A stretch of DNA of 64,000 nucleotides from Nonomuraea guangzhouensis. Lineage in GTDB: Bacteria > Actinomycetota > Actinomycetes > Streptosporangiales > Streptosporangiaceae. The translations under genes were made by a program, and so were the position numbers. Shown here in pieces: positions 52,122-61,107 of this stretch. Location: positions 124,001 through 188,000 of the forward strand of contig NZ_JAHKRM010000024.1 of the NCBI RefSeq assembly GCF_019396345.1, written 5' to 3'. Position 1 is the first letter of the stretch, and each line of letters opens with the position of its first letter. Under the pieces are notes generated by a model, which saw only the letters and a program-made list of their open reading frames with translations, had not been told where the DNA came from and did not search any database.

Positions 52122-53257
52122 AACTGACCGCCCGGGCTCGGCTCGCGTCGCTGCAGACCGCCCTGGTGCTGGCCGCCGGCGCCGCGCTGACCGGGTTGAC
52201 CTACCTGCTGATGCGGCGCCGCGCGATCTTCACCCGCCTGGACCCGATCGGCACTCCCACGCCGGACGGGCTGCTCACTCTCGCCGACCGGGTGCAGGCC
52301 GACACCCTTTCCGCGCTGGTGCCCCAGGCCGCTCTGGCGCTCATCGTGGTGACCGGGCTGGCCGCCGTACTGAGCTGGCTGGTGGCCGGTCGGGTGCTGC
52401 GACCGATCCGCGTGATCTCCGCCACCGCCCGGCGCCTGTCAGCCGAGAACCTCACCGAACGGGTCCCGGTCACCACCCCCGCTGACGAGCTGTCGGCGTT
52501 GGCGGGCACGGTCAACGGGATGCTGGACCGCATCCAGCGCGACGTCGCCGAGCGGGACCGGATCCTGGACAGCCAGCGGTTGTTCACCGCCAACGCCGCC
52601 CACGAGCTGCGTACACCGCTGACCACCGCGCGTACCGCGATCGACGTCACCCTGGACGGAGACCCCAGCCGTGCCGAGCTGCTCACGATGGCCGGCGACG
52701 TACGCGGTGCCGTCGAGCACATGCAACGCGTCCTGGACGGGCTGCTGCTGCTGGCCCGCAGCCAGGCCGGGCTCGGCGCGCGGGAACCGGTCGACCTGGC
52801 CGCTGTCGCGGCCGGCGCCCTCGACGCCGCCGGAGCACGGGCGGCAGCCGCCGGCGTCGCCGTACGATCCGAGCTCCGGCACGCACCGGTCACCGGCGAA
52901 CCCGTCCTGCTGGAACGGATGATCGGCAACCTGGTCGACAACGCGGTCCGCTACAACCGGGCGGGTGGGGACCTGGTCGTCGACACGGGTACGGCGGGCG
53001 GGCGCGCCATCCTGCGGATCTTCAACACCGGCCGGGAGATCCCGCCCGGCGAGGCGGAGACGCTGTTGGAACCGTTCGTGCACGGACAGGGGACCCGCGT
53101 CCGTACTGACGGCTTGGGGCTGGGGCTGTCGATCGTGCGCGCGGTCACACTCGCCCACCGAGGACGGATCGCGGTCACCGCCCGCACCGGCGGCGGCCTC
53201 GACATCACCGTCGACCTCCCGCGAAGCCCGATGACGTCCCAACGCCGGAATTGTTAG
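52118..53257 (+). CDS. Sensor histidine kinase with HAMP domain
   Basis: 379 aa, GTG start. Two membrane helices (LASLQTALVLAAGAALTGLTYLL; LALIVVTGLAAVLSWLVAG) flank a short outer loop of about 40 residues, then HAMP (RPIRVISATARRLSAENLTERV), acceptor ANAAHELRTPLTTAR, N box LVDNAVRYN and G box DGLGLGLSIVRAV. The DGLGLGLSI motif is complete; it pairs with the upstream regulator. Confidence 0.95.
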   Translation: MKLTARARLASLQTALVLAAGAALTGLTYLLMRRRAIFTRLDPIGTPTPDGLLTLADRVQADTLSALVPQAALALIVVTGLAAVLSWLVAGRVLRPIRVISATARRLSAENLTERVPVTTPADELSALAGTVNGMLDRIQRDVAERDRILDSQRLFTANAAHELRTPLTTARTAIDVTLDGDPSRAELLTMAGDVRGAVEHMQRVLDGLLLLARSQAGLGAREPVDLAAVAAGALDAAGARAAAAGVAVRSELRHAPVTGEPVLLERMIGNLVDNAVRYNRAGGDLVVDTGTAGGRAILRIFNTGREIPPGEAETLLEPFVHGQGTRVRTDGLGLGLSIVRAVTLAHRGRIAVTARTGGGLDITVDLPRSPMTSQRRNC

Positions 53258-53269
53258 ATCTCGTGCCGG

Positions 53270-54082
53270 TCAGAACTGGTAGCGGAGTATCCGCGCTCCC
53301 TGCCGTGACAGGGCCGTGCTGCGGGCGGTGAGCCGGGTGAGTGCGCGCAGCGGCTGTGGGAACCGCGCAACTTCAGGTGCGCGGGTCAGCATTTCCTCTT
53401 CGACCAGTTCGAGGCCGGCGCCCCAGTTCTCGGGTTCGTGTGGGTCGTCGAAGCCCTGGGCGGCCTTGATGCCGAGTGCCTTGATGGTCGGGTGGTACTT
53501 CATGGCCCATGCGGCGAATCGCGTGTAGCCGTTGATCGCGAGCTCGCCCGATGGGAAATGGGCGGTCAGCTCGCGGGTCATGTGCTGGAAGGAGTCGCCG
53601 GGCATGAACGGGAGCAGTCCCTCGGCGATGATCACTGCTGGGCGGTCGCCGGGGATGGTGTCCAACCAGCCGGGTTCGGTGAGGTCGGCTGCGATCACAT
53701 GGGAACGGCCGGGCAGGCACTCGGATCGGAGATCGACGACCTCCGGGAAGTCGATGTCGTACCAGTCGACGTCCGGGGACGGAGCGCAGCGGACCATCCG
53801 GGTGTCGAGGCCGCAGCCCAGATCCAGCACCACGCATTCGGGGTGGGCGGCGATGTACGCGCGGACGACGTCGTCGAGTTTCTTGGCGCGCAGTGCGGTG
53901 GTGACGACCAGGTTGGGCTTCAGCTTCAGCCGGCGGAAGTCATAGTCGATGGTGTCGGCCAGTTCGGCGGAGAGCGTGTCGCCGAGGATCGGGCTGGGCA
54001 GCTTGGCGTCCAGGGCCCTGGCATAGAGGGTGAGCAGCAGCGTTTCCGGGATCAGCCCGAGTTTGGGTTGCCGGCGATGCAT
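53270..54082 (-). CDS. SAM-dependent methyltransferase, LCMT/TcmP-like
   Basis: 270 aa. VVLDLGCGLDTRMVR is the SAM motif of the leucine carboxyl methyltransferase group, with DWYDIDFPEVVDLR as motif II and VIIAEGLLPFMP as motif III. These enzymes methylate carboxyl or phenolic groups (for example TcmP). It follows the GbsR/MarR gene after 11 bp and is probably cotranscribed with it from the operator at 55262-55297. Confidence 0.92.
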   Translation of the reverse strand: MHRRQPKLGLIPETLLLTLYARALDAKLPSPILGDTLSAELADTIDYDFRRLKLKPNLVVTTALRAKKLDDVVRAYIAAHPECVVLDLGCGLDTRMVRCAPSPDVDWYDIDFPEVVDLRSECLPGRSHVIAADLTEPGWLDTIPGDRPAVIIAEGLLPFMPGDSFQHMTRELTAHFPSGELAINGYTRFAAWAMKYHPTIKALGIKAAQGFDDPHEPENWGAGLELVEEEMLTRAPEVARFPQPLRALTRLTARSTALSRQGARILRYQF

Positions 54083-54093
54083 GGGCGCTTTCC

Positions 54094-54549
54094 TTAGCGG
54101 CGTAGTGGATGGCGGGCTGCGAGGTTCTGCAGCCAGGTCAGGGAGTCATGGGCGGCCTTGATGCGCTCGACGCGGGGGCCCTCGCCGCCTGCGATGTCGA
54201 GCCCTTCGTCGGCGATCTCGCCGAACGCGCTCAGGCTTTCGAGCTTGCGCTGGATGACCTTCTGCCAGGCGTCGTCTTCGATGCGGTAGTAGGCGGTGCG
54301 ATCGCCGGGCTTTCGTACCTTCTTGACCAGTGCTATGGCCGTGAGGAACCGCATGTTCGAGGTGAGCGACGCGCGGCTGGCCCCGATCACCTCCGCGATC
54401 TGACCGGCGGACTGCTCGGCCGGATCGCAGATCATCAGCCACCCGAGGATGCGCCCGGTGATGGGGGGCAGTCCCCATTCCTCGACGCAGAAGGCGGCTA
54501 CTCGCTCCACCCACCGGAGCAGTCGTTCCTGCTGCTGTTGCCCGGACAT
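54094..54549 (-). CDS. GbsR/MarR-type regulator
   Basis: 151 aa winged-helix protein: LPPITGRILGWLMICDPAEQSAGQIAEVIGASRASLTSNMRFLTAIALVKKV is the GbsR-style HTH. The rest is a helical dimer domain. It lies between the hydrolase remnant and the methyltransferase and likely binds the palindrome upstream of that operon. Confidence 0.87.
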   Translation of the reverse strand: MSGQQQQERLLRWVERVAAFCVEEWGLPPITGRILGWLMICDPAEQSAGQIAEVIGASRASLTSNMRFLTAIALVKKVRKPGDRTAYYRIEDDAWQKVIQRKLESLSAFGEIADEGLDIAGGEGPRVERIKAAHDSLTWLQNLAARHPLRR

Positions 54550-54582
54550 GTCGCATCCTCCTTCGTTGATCGCGTGCGGGGC

Positions 54583-55241
54583 TCATGGTGTCATGGCGGC
54601 CACCGACTCGAAGGTAGGTGTCGGGGTGATGTCCGCGAGCCGGGTCCTACGCAGGTAGAGGTCGAACCAGTCGATCGCGAACGCCATCGCCTCCTCCAGG
54701 CCCGGGCCGGTATAAAGGCCGAGCACGTCGTGGGGCAGCACCTCCAGCCGCTTGGGTTCGCCGGCCTTGTCGAAGGCGCTCTGCGCCTCCTCGAGCATGT
54801 GGTACGGGTCCCACCCACCGTTGGCGATCATCAGCAGCGGCGTCGGCGTCAGGTGCGGCACCCGCGCGCTCTGCCCGCCTTCGTAACGCCGCTGCCAGTC
54901 CTCGTCGAGGCTGTCGCGTAGCGCGTGGACGCCGGCCCGGCCCAAGAGGCGGTCCAGGTAACGCCATCCGTCCCACACGCCGATCCGCTCCGGCTGCACC
55001 TCGGGGCGGGTTCGCAGGTAGGAGACGGCGCTGCGGAAGTCCTCCACCTGCCGCTCCGGGTAGTCCTGGCCCCGCAGTTCACCGTCGCTGGCACCCACCG
55101 TGCGGTAGTCAATGGCCAACACCGCGAACCCAGCCTTGACGAAGTACGGCGCGAAGAATGCCAGGGCCTCCTTGACCATGACCCCGTTGTGTCCGAGCAC
55201 GCGCAGCGGGTCCCAAGGCTGCTGAAGGTCACGTGTTCCAT
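54583..55241 (-). pseudogene. Alpha/beta hydrolase, decayed
   Basis: MEHVTFSSLGTRC at the start (ATG 55241) is the family N-terminus, but the frame is then broken and resumes at VLGHNGVMVKEALAFFAPYF in another frame (about 25 residues lost). Further on, IGVWDGWRYLDRLL stands where the nucleophile elbow (GSSYSGGH type) should be, and the catalytic Ser with about 80 residues is missing. The C-terminal part (SPTPLLMIANG-like) follows. At least two deletions; the enzyme cannot be active. The frame from 55200 to 54583 stays open. Confidence 0.75.
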
Positions 55242-55261
55242 GGTTGGCCCCTTCTCCACGT

Positions 55262-55297
55262 TGCTAGCTATTTCAATTATGACTGAAATAGCTAGCA
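55262..55297. promoter_or_regulatory. Operator of the hydrolase-GbsR-methyltransferase operon
   Basis: TGCTAGCTATTTCA and its exact complement TGAAATAGCTAGCA flank eight bases (ATTATGAC). A 14-bp-arm perfect palindrome in an AT-rich stretch, 21 bp before the hydrolase start codon, is typical of MarR/GbsR-controlled promoters. The regulator is the second gene of the operon. Confidence 0.65.
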
Positions 55298-55831
55298 CTG
55301 TCAACCGCAGTGGGAAGGGCAACGCGCTCGGGAGGGCAGCTTGACGTTGAGAGCGGGAACGCTCATCGACAAGCGCAGCACCGTGGTCCGCGAGACCGGC
55401 ACCGCCAGCCGGACAGGACTGCCGACCAGGACCACGATCAGCGTGGGTGCGAGAGCCAGGCGTTCCAGTCCTGTCTCTGTGGAAGCCGAGTGCAGAAGAT
55501 CAGGTGGAGGAATGATCTGACGGCCCGTGCCGCTGCTCCAGCCGCGTGGCACCGGCTGACGGCACCACGCGTCGTTCAGAAGGGAGCCCGGCCGAGCTGT
55601 GTGCGCTCGGGCAGCATGACCGGGTCCTCGCCGGCCCGCCTCAGCACGGTCCTGGCGACCAGCGCCCCCATGCCGACGCTGAGCACCGCGCCGGCCGCGA
55701 GCGCCGTGACGAACCACGGCGACGCCTCCATGAGGCCCATGGCCACCAGCACCGCCACCGCCGGCCACGCGATCGCAAGCCGTGTCCGTAAATCCTGCTA
55801 CCAGGGTGTTCGACCGGTGAGAAGATCGGGG
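55298..55831. other. Spacer with gene remnants
   Basis: About 530 bp between the operator and GtrA. On the minus strand 55576-55758 (about 60 aa, MGLMEASPWFVTALAAGAVLSVGMG) and 55301-55480 (LALAPTLIVVLVGSPVRLAVPV) look like pieces of membrane proteins. Neither has a ribosome site. I regard them as remnants, with low certainty. Confidence 0.35.
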
Positions 55832-56377
55832 GTGCTCCGAATAGCGAACGCAGTACTCACAAGATTGCCGGAACCGCTGCACGCACTTGCGCTGAAGCAC
55901 CGTGAACTGCTGAAGTTCGCGGCGGTGGGCGGAACGGCGTTCTTAGTCGACAACACGGTGTTCTATGGGCTGAAGCTGACCATCTTGGAACCGAAGCCCG
56001 TGACCGCGAAGATCATCGCGGTGCTCGTGGCGACGATCGTGTCCTACGTGTTGAATCGCGAATGGTCGTTCCGGACCAGGGGCGGCCGCGAGCGCCGTCA
56101 CGAGGCGGCGCTGTTCTTCCTGGTCAGTGGCGTCGGTCTAGTGCTCAGCTCCGCGCCGCTATGGATCTCCCGGTACGCATTTCACCTGGAGACCCCGGAT
56201 GTGAGCCTGGTGACCCAGGAGATCGCCGACTTCATGAGCGCACAGATCATCGGCACGCTGATCGCCATGGTCTTCCGTTTCTGGGCGCTGCGGAAGTGGG
56301 TCTTCCCCGACGAGAAGGCCCAGCCCGGGAGCGTGCGGCTGGCTCCCACTCCCGATTTAACGGACGAGGCGGCTTGA
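55832..56377 (+). CDS. GtrA family membrane protein
   Basis: 181 aa, GTG start. Four membrane helices typical of GtrA: LLKFAAVGGTAFLVDNTVFYGL, ITAKIIAVLVATIVSYVLNREWSF (here AKIIAVLVATIVSYVLNREWSF), AALFFLVSGVGLVLSSAPLWIS, ADFMSAQIIGTLIAMVFRFWALRKWVF. GtrA proteins are thought to move lipid-linked sugars for cell-wall polymers. One TTA codon near 55941. Confidence 0.9.
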   Translation: MLRIANAVLTRLPEPLHALALKHRELLKFAAVGGTAFLVDNTVFYGLKLTILEPKPVTAKIIAVLVATIVSYVLNREWSFRTRGGRERRHEAALFFLVSGVGLVLSSAPLWISRYAFHLETPDVSLVTQEIADFMSAQIIGTLIAMVFRFWALRKWVFPDEKAQPGSVRLAPTPDLTDEAA

Positions 56378-56511
56378 TGGCAGCGAATCCAGAAGCCGTT
56401 TCGGCGATTGCCGCACTTGCTCGCGGAGTTCCGCGTTTCGGTGTCACATGGGACGACGCTCTACTTCGGGCCCACGACACGGACCAGAGAGAACGGCACG
56501 GGTCGAGCTAG
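56377..56511 (+). CDS. Possible 44-aa protein overlapping GtrA stop
   Basis: ATG 56377 overlaps the GtrA stop codon (TGATG) and has GAGG six bases upstream. The product (MAANPEAVSAIAALARGVPRFG...) has no recognised relation and could be a coupled small protein or noise. Confidence 0.25.
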   Translation: MAANPEAVSAIAALARGVPRFGVTWDDALLRAHDTDQRERHGSS

Positions 56512-56521
56512 CCATCAGGCC

Positions 56522-57106
56522 TCACCACTTGTCCCATCCATGATGGCCGAACCAGCGGCCACCGACGTGACGGTACTCGTCGTCGATGGTCTCCGCCTCC
56601 GGTTCTCCATGAGGCACCATGAGGAAGCCGGTATTACTGTGAATGGCCCATTCTTCGGTGCCGAGGTAGGCCGAGCCCGGGACCGGTTCCGACTCGACGT
56701 AGTGCGGGGCTGAGGAGCACACCCGATACAGACCGACCCACTCGCAGGGCGCGCCGAACCGCGACTGCTCCTTCACCGTCGCGGCATACGCCTCCATCTC
56801 GGGAAGAGAGATCGCGAACCTCAGATGAAAAGGCGCGTTCGTGACGAGCGCCAGAATCACGGCCAAGACAATCAGCGGGGCTACCAGCCATCGCCATGGT
56901 CGACCGTTGACCTGGCCCTCCAGCGAGGCCGCAATGAGGCGGCCGATGTAGATCAGAACCAGCGGGCCCAAGACGAAGACCCCGAGCAGGAACATCTCGA
57001 TGTCGTACCAGAACGGCACGCTGGCCCAGTAGAGCACGAGCAGGCATGGGGCCAGCAGCCCGATCAGGAAGATCCACCCCGGCGGCTTGGTGATCATGGA
57101 GATCAT
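56522..57106 (-). CDS. Hypothetical membrane protein with exposed C-terminal domain
   Basis: 194 aa. Three hydrophobic segments (IFLIGLLAPCLLVLYWASV; LLGVFVLGPLVLIYIGRLI; WLVAPLIVLAVILALVTN), then about 105 residues outside with two Cys (GAPCEWVGLYRVCSS) and several Trp/His near the end. No family recognised. Natural codon bias and membrane layout support a real gene. Confidence 0.6.
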   Translation of the reverse strand: MISMITKPPGWIFLIGLLAPCLLVLYWASVPFWYDIEMFLLGVFVLGPLVLIYIGRLIAASLEGQVNGRPWRWLVAPLIVLAVILALVTNAPFHLRFAISLPEMEAYAATVKEQSRFGAPCEWVGLYRVCSSAPHYVESEPVPGSAYLGTEEWAIHSNTGFLMVPHGEPEAETIDDEYRHVGGRWFGHHGWDKW

Positions 57107-57517
57107 TGGGACACCTTAGATCGCCGCCTACGCTGACGCCATATCGCCGGTTGGAATACATCAGCCCCCCGGCGACATTCTGGAGCGGGATACGGTAGAT
57201 CATGGAAATAGGCCGCGATCGCACTATTAATCGATTGTGCGGAATCCGGTTTTTCGGTGTCGTTCCACGCTCCGTGTCGCCTTGATCGTCCCGCACCTGG
57301 TGTCATTTCCTCGGCGTTCGGCGAAGGGCTGAGGCTGCCGGGAATACTGGCGGATCGAGTGAGCAAACTGACCTGCGGTCCTGACTCAGTCGAAGTGATG
57401 CCCGGCGTGGCGGCGCCTACCTGCGGTGCATCAGATGTGCTGAGCTGGATGGCTCAGGGTGCGGCTCAGCAAAGGCGATGAGAGCGGCAGGCCGCTGCGC
57501 ACGCGAAGGAGCAGCCC
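57107..57517. other. Non-coding stretch
   Basis: 410 bp with no gene that I can support; short frames lack ribosome sites and conserved sequence. The first 120 bases are AT-richer and probably hold the promoter of the membrane gene at 56522-57106. Confidence 0.35.
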
Positions 57518-57536
57518 GTGAACGCGGCGCCGGTAC

Positions 57537-57710
57537 GTGGAGGCGATCCGGAGCTGGCTGCTCGCCAAGGCAGCGTGGTGGGCGCTGATGGGCGCGGCCG
57601 AGACACTTCTCGGCGCGCTCCTGCATCGCACTCGGCCTCTGCATGTGTTCCGCTGGGCGGCGTTCGCCCTGGTGCTGGTCGGCGGACCGCTCGACCTGCT
57701 CGCCGCATGA
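57537..57710 (+). CDS. Small membrane protein, possibly frameshifted at its start
   Basis: 57 aa: VEAIRSWLLAKAAWWALMGAAETLLGALL, then FRWAAFALVLVGGPLDLLAA. Two amphipathic or membrane helices. No ribosome site precedes GTG 57537. A good one (AAGGAG) precedes GTG 57518 in a different frame; removing one C near 57531 would join MNAA to RYVEAIRS. So this is either a real gene with an unusual start or a small gene with a one-base insertion. Confidence 0.4.
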   Translation: MEAIRSWLLAKAAWWALMGAAETLLGALLHRTRPLHVFRWAAFALVLVGGPLDLLAA

Positions 57711-57810
57711 CGGCCCGTAGCTTCGCTGAGTCAGGACACCTGCCAGTCCGCGATTCATGTCGCAAGCGACAGACAGACGACACGGAATCGCGGAGGCTAC
57801 AAGACGACCC

Positions 57811-60800
57811 CTAATGCTGGGCCATGTCGACGAAGCGGCTGTAGTGGCCCTGGAAAGCGACAGTGACGGTGGCAGTTGGACCATTTCGATGCTTGGCAAC
57901 TATGAGGTCCGCCTCACCCGCCCTGGGCGACTCACGCTCGTACGCATCCTCGCGATGGAGCAAAATGACCATGTCCGCATCCTGCTCGATGCTGTTGTGA
58001 ACGGATATGCCGTTGGCGACGAAGTTGTGTCCGCCCAACACCGTGGCGTCATAGACCGGCTGCTCGCCCAAGCTCTCGATCGAGGCGACCTCGTCCCAAA
58101 AGACGTCGTTCGTCGCCAGCATGTCCATCTGAGCGTCGTCCAGAATCGCCGCCACCCGGCCAAGGCGCTCCCTGCCCAGTTCGGCAGAGAACGCCTGATG
58201 GGTCATGCCCTTCTCTGTCAGCGCGCCACGGACACGGTCCCAGACTTCGCGCGGAACCGTGTCGAGGTTCGTGTTGCCCTTGGCCGCCCGAAGTTCCGGT
58301 ATGCAGCGAGCGGCTTGTTTCGCCCGTTCGCCATGCACGCCCACCTCGTCCAGGAAGCGGAGCTGGTTCTCCGAGTCGTAGACGTGGAGCTGGAACCCCG
58401 GTCGGTGGTCGCCCTTCTGTGTCGTCTTGATGCGAGTCATCACATTGAACCGAAGGAGCAGCCGCGCAACGTCATCGATCAGGCGGCGGCTCGTCGAGGC
58501 GTAGTAGACCCGCGACTGGCCACGCTCTTCGTCCCACCAGACGCATCCGTCGGTCGCCCACAGGTGCCGGAGGAACAGGGCGATCTGCTTCTTCGGCAGG
58601 GAGAAGACCCCCTGCGGAATGAACTTCTCGTGGCTGCGGAGGCCGAACAGCCCCAGACCGTCAAGCCAGGCGGCGATGGGGTCGCGCTTGCCGTGTGTGA
58701 GCCGGTCGGGGGCGGGGAGCCGGAGCGTGGTGACCCGCGCGGCGGGGGATTCGTCCCGGACCGCACTGACTCCGAAATGCGTGGCCGCTTTCGTGACCGC
58801 CTCCAGGCAAGCCTCGTCCTTGCTCGCGTACCGGATCGGCTGCCTCCTGACGAACGAACCGTCTCCGATCATGTGCCCCAGCAGGATGACTTCCTCTTCT
58901 GGCCACTCCTGAAGGTCCCGAGGGGGCGGGACGTGGCGCGGGACGGCGAGGCGAGCACCCGGGCCGACCTCCCCCAAGGGGCGCCAGCCGTCGTAGGTCA
59001 TGAAGGGGTGATTGGCCGTCGCCTTGATCTCCCGACCCGACGTCAGCCGTAGTTTGAAGACCTCCTTCGTGCCACTGGGAAAAACGTGCGTCATGGTGCA
59101 CTGCACGAGCCGCATGTTCTCGTCCAGGGACCACACGGGGATGTCGCGTGCGCCGGACTCCAGAAGCTCGCCCAATGACGCCTCCGCCCCCGTGTCGGCT
59201 CGCAGGACTCGGGTGTCAGCCGTCAGGCATCCCGATTCGCGTAGGTCGCTGACCGCGGGCCGCTTGTCCGTACGCTGCTCGGGGCCTCGGTTGAGCTGGG
59301 AGATCGCGATGACCGGCACCTCGAGCTCCTTGGCCAGCAGCTTGATCGCACGGGAGATCTCCGAGACCTCGTTCTGGCGGCTCTCGGTCTTCTTCGGCGA
59401 GCTCATCAGCTGGAGGTAGTCGATGACCACGAACCGCAGGTCGTTGCGTTGTTTCAGGCGCCGGCACTTGGCCCGGATCTCCATCATCGACATGTTGGGC
59501 GAGTCGTCGATGAACAGCGGCGCCTCGGCCACCTCGCTCATCCGCCGGGCCAGCCGGGTCCAGTCGTCGTCGCCCATCATGCCGGAGCGCATCGCGTGCA
59601 GGGCGACCCGGGCCTCGGCCGACAGCAGTCGCATCGTGATCTCGTTGCGCGACATTTCCAGCGAGAAGATGACGGTGGTCATCCCATGCTTGATCGCTGC
59701 GGAACGCGCGAAGTCCAGCCCCAGGGTGCTGTTGTGGGTGGGGATGCACGTGCTGCCCGCAAGGTAGAGGTGATCCGCGTTGTCCACCTCGACGCAGCGG
59801 ACCGGCTGAGAGGGGACCGGCCGCACGTCCACGATGGAGCGAACCCCCGTGGTGAAGTCGATCACGTGGCAGGAATCCGGCTTGGTGCGCAGGACGGCGT
59901 GGTAGCCCAGGCTCAGGATGAGCTCGTGAACGTCATGAGCGAGCCGCCGCTCCGCCACGGCGAACTGGATCTGCCCGTCTCCGCCGACGCACCCGTCCGC
60001 GTCGAGCAGGCCCGCCAGCAGGTCACGCCGCTGGCTCTCCGACGCGCGCAGGTAGTCAGAGGGGATGTGCTTCTCTTGAAGAACGCCCGAGCCGAGCCGG
60101 ACACCGAGCGCGTACGGCGGAAGCGGAAGATCCCGCTCATCGAGCGCGAATGCCGCCGACACCTCGACCGCGTGGTCCGCCCCTCGGTCGGCCCGGAAGA
60201 TCTCCTCCGTGGTCGCCACGCCCCGCGTCGTCCGCCACTGGTGGCCGGCGTCCGCGGTGATCACCGTACCGTCGCTGAACTCCACCTCGTAGCACGGCCT
60301 GCCGTGCATGACCTCGGTGGCCGCGACCACCCGGGTCGGCCGGCCGTCGGCCCCCATGAGCTGCTCGCCGACCGCGACCTCGCCCATGGTCGTCCAGCCG
60401 GCCGGGGTGGGCAGCGGCGTGTCGAGCGCCAGCGCCTTGCCGATGGCCGGGCGGGCCGCGACGACGATCATCTGGCCCGGGTGCAGGCCGTTGGTGAGCT
60501 GGTCGAGGTCCTGGAAGCCGGTGGGCACGCCGACCATCTGGCCGCCACGGCTGCCGATGGCCTCCAGCTCGTCGAGGGCGCCCGGCATGATGTCGGCCAG
60601 CGGCGCGTAGTCCTCGGACGTGCGCCGCTCGGTGACCTTGTAGATCTCCGCCTGCGCGCGGTCGACCAGGTCGTCGACCTCTTCGTTCTGGCCGCCGTAG
60701 CCGAAGGAGACGATGCGCGTGCCGGCCTCGATGAGGCGGCGGAGGATGGCCTGCTCACGGACGATCTTCGCGTAGTAGCCGGCGTTGGCCGCGGTCGGGA

Positions 60801-61107
60801 CGACGGCCGTCAGCGTGTGCAGGTAGGCGGCGCCGCCCACCCGGGCCATCTCGCCGCGCTTCTGCAGGTCGTCGAAGACCGTGACCGCGTCGGCCGGCTC
60901 GCCGCGACCGTAGAGGTCGGTGATGACGTCATAGATCATCTGATGGGCGGGCCGGTAGAAGTCGTCGGACCGGATGAGCTCCACGACGTCGGCGATCGCG
61001 TCCTTGGACAGCAGCATGCCGCCCAGGACCGACTGCTCCGCCTCGATGTTGCTGGGCGGCGTGCGCTCGAAACCCGGGCCTCCGCCGCCGTCTTCGTCAA
61101 TGCTCAC
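57811..61107 (-). CDS. dnaB: Replicative DNA helicase DnaB with two inteins
   Basis: 1098 aa precursor; the mature helicase is about 451 aa. GTG 61107 with AGGGGG seven bases before is used. N-terminal domain SNIEAEQSVLGGMLL; RecA-like domain with Walker A split by intein 1 between GK and ST (ARPAIGK then STLGLDFARSA); Walker B VVIDYLQLM; SQLNRGPEQR arginine region; intein 2 interrupts SDLRESG-SIEQDADMV; C-terminal AKHRNGPT. Both insertion sites are the two known for DnaB inteins (Walker A and the SIEQDAD motif). DnaB unwinds the replication fork. Confidence 0.97.
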   Translation of the reverse strand: MSIDEDGGGGPGFERTPPSNIEAEQSVLGGMLLSKDAIADVVELIRSDDFYRPAHQMIYDVITDLYGRGEPADAVTVFDDLQKRGEMARVGGAAYLHTLTAVVPTAANAGYYAKIVREQAILRRLIEAGTRIVSFGYGGQNEEVDDLVDRAQAEIYKVTERRTSEDYAPLADIMPGALDELEAIGSRGGQMVGVPTGFQDLDQLTNGLHPGQMIVVAARPAIGKALALDTPLPTPAGWTTMGEVAVGEQLMGADGRPTRVVAATEVMHGRPCYEVEFSDGTVITADAGHQWRTTRGVATTEEIFRADRGADHAVEVSAAFALDERDLPLPPYALGVRLGSGVLQEKHIPSDYLRASESQRRDLLAGLLDADGCVGGDGQIQFAVAERRLAHDVHELILSLGYHAVLRTKPDSCHVIDFTTGVRSIVDVRPVPSQPVRCVEVDNADHLYLAGSTCIPTHNSTLGLDFARSAAIKHGMTTVIFSLEMSRNEITMRLLSAEARVALHAMRSGMMGDDDWTRLARRMSEVAEAPLFIDDSPNMSMMEIRAKCRRLKQRNDLRFVVIDYLQLMSSPKKTESRQNEVSEISRAIKLLAKELEVPVIAISQLNRGPEQRTDKRPAVSDLRESGCLTADTRVLRADTGAEASLGELLESGARDIPVWSLDENMRLVQCTMTHVFPSGTKEVFKLRLTSGREIKATANHPFMTYDGWRPLGEVGPGARLAVPRHVPPPRDLQEWPEEEVILLGHMIGDGSFVRRQPIRYASKDEACLEAVTKAATHFGVSAVRDESPAARVTTLRLPAPDRLTHGKRDPIAAWLDGLGLFGLRSHEKFIPQGVFSLPKKQIALFLRHLWATDGCVWWDEERGQSRVYYASTSRRLIDDVARLLLRFNVMTRIKTTQKGDHRPGFQLHVYDSENQLRFLDEVGVHGERAKQAARCIPELRAAKGNTNLDTVPREVWDRVRGALTEKGMTHQAFSAELGRERLGRVAAILDDAQMDMLATNDVFWDEVASIESLGEQPVYDATVLGGHNFVANGISVHNSIEQDADMVILLHREDAYERESPRAGEADLIVAKHRNGPTATVTVAFQGHYSRFVDMAQH
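57994..59229 (-). other. DnaB intein 2 with LAGLIDADG endonuclease
   Basis: Residues 627-1038 (412 aa). Classical ends: Cys627 (CLTADTRVL), block B TANHPF, C-terminal NGISVHN and Ser1039. The endonuclease domain has two LAGLIDADG motifs (LGHMIGDGS, LRHLWATDGC). Length suggests a full-size, possibly active homing element. Confidence 0.88.
59731..60435 (-). other. DnaB intein 1 (class 3 type)
   Basis: Residues 225-459 (235 aa) of the precursor. It begins with Ala (ALALDTPLPTP) instead of Cys/Ser, and ends CIPTHN before Ser460. Trp291 in block B (TADAGHQW), Cys438 in block F (RCVEVD) and Thr457 in block G form the W-C-T set described for class 3 inteins, where the block F Cys makes the branched intermediate. 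A single LAGLLDADG motif at residues 364-372 remains from a homing endonuclease. Confidence 0.85.
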
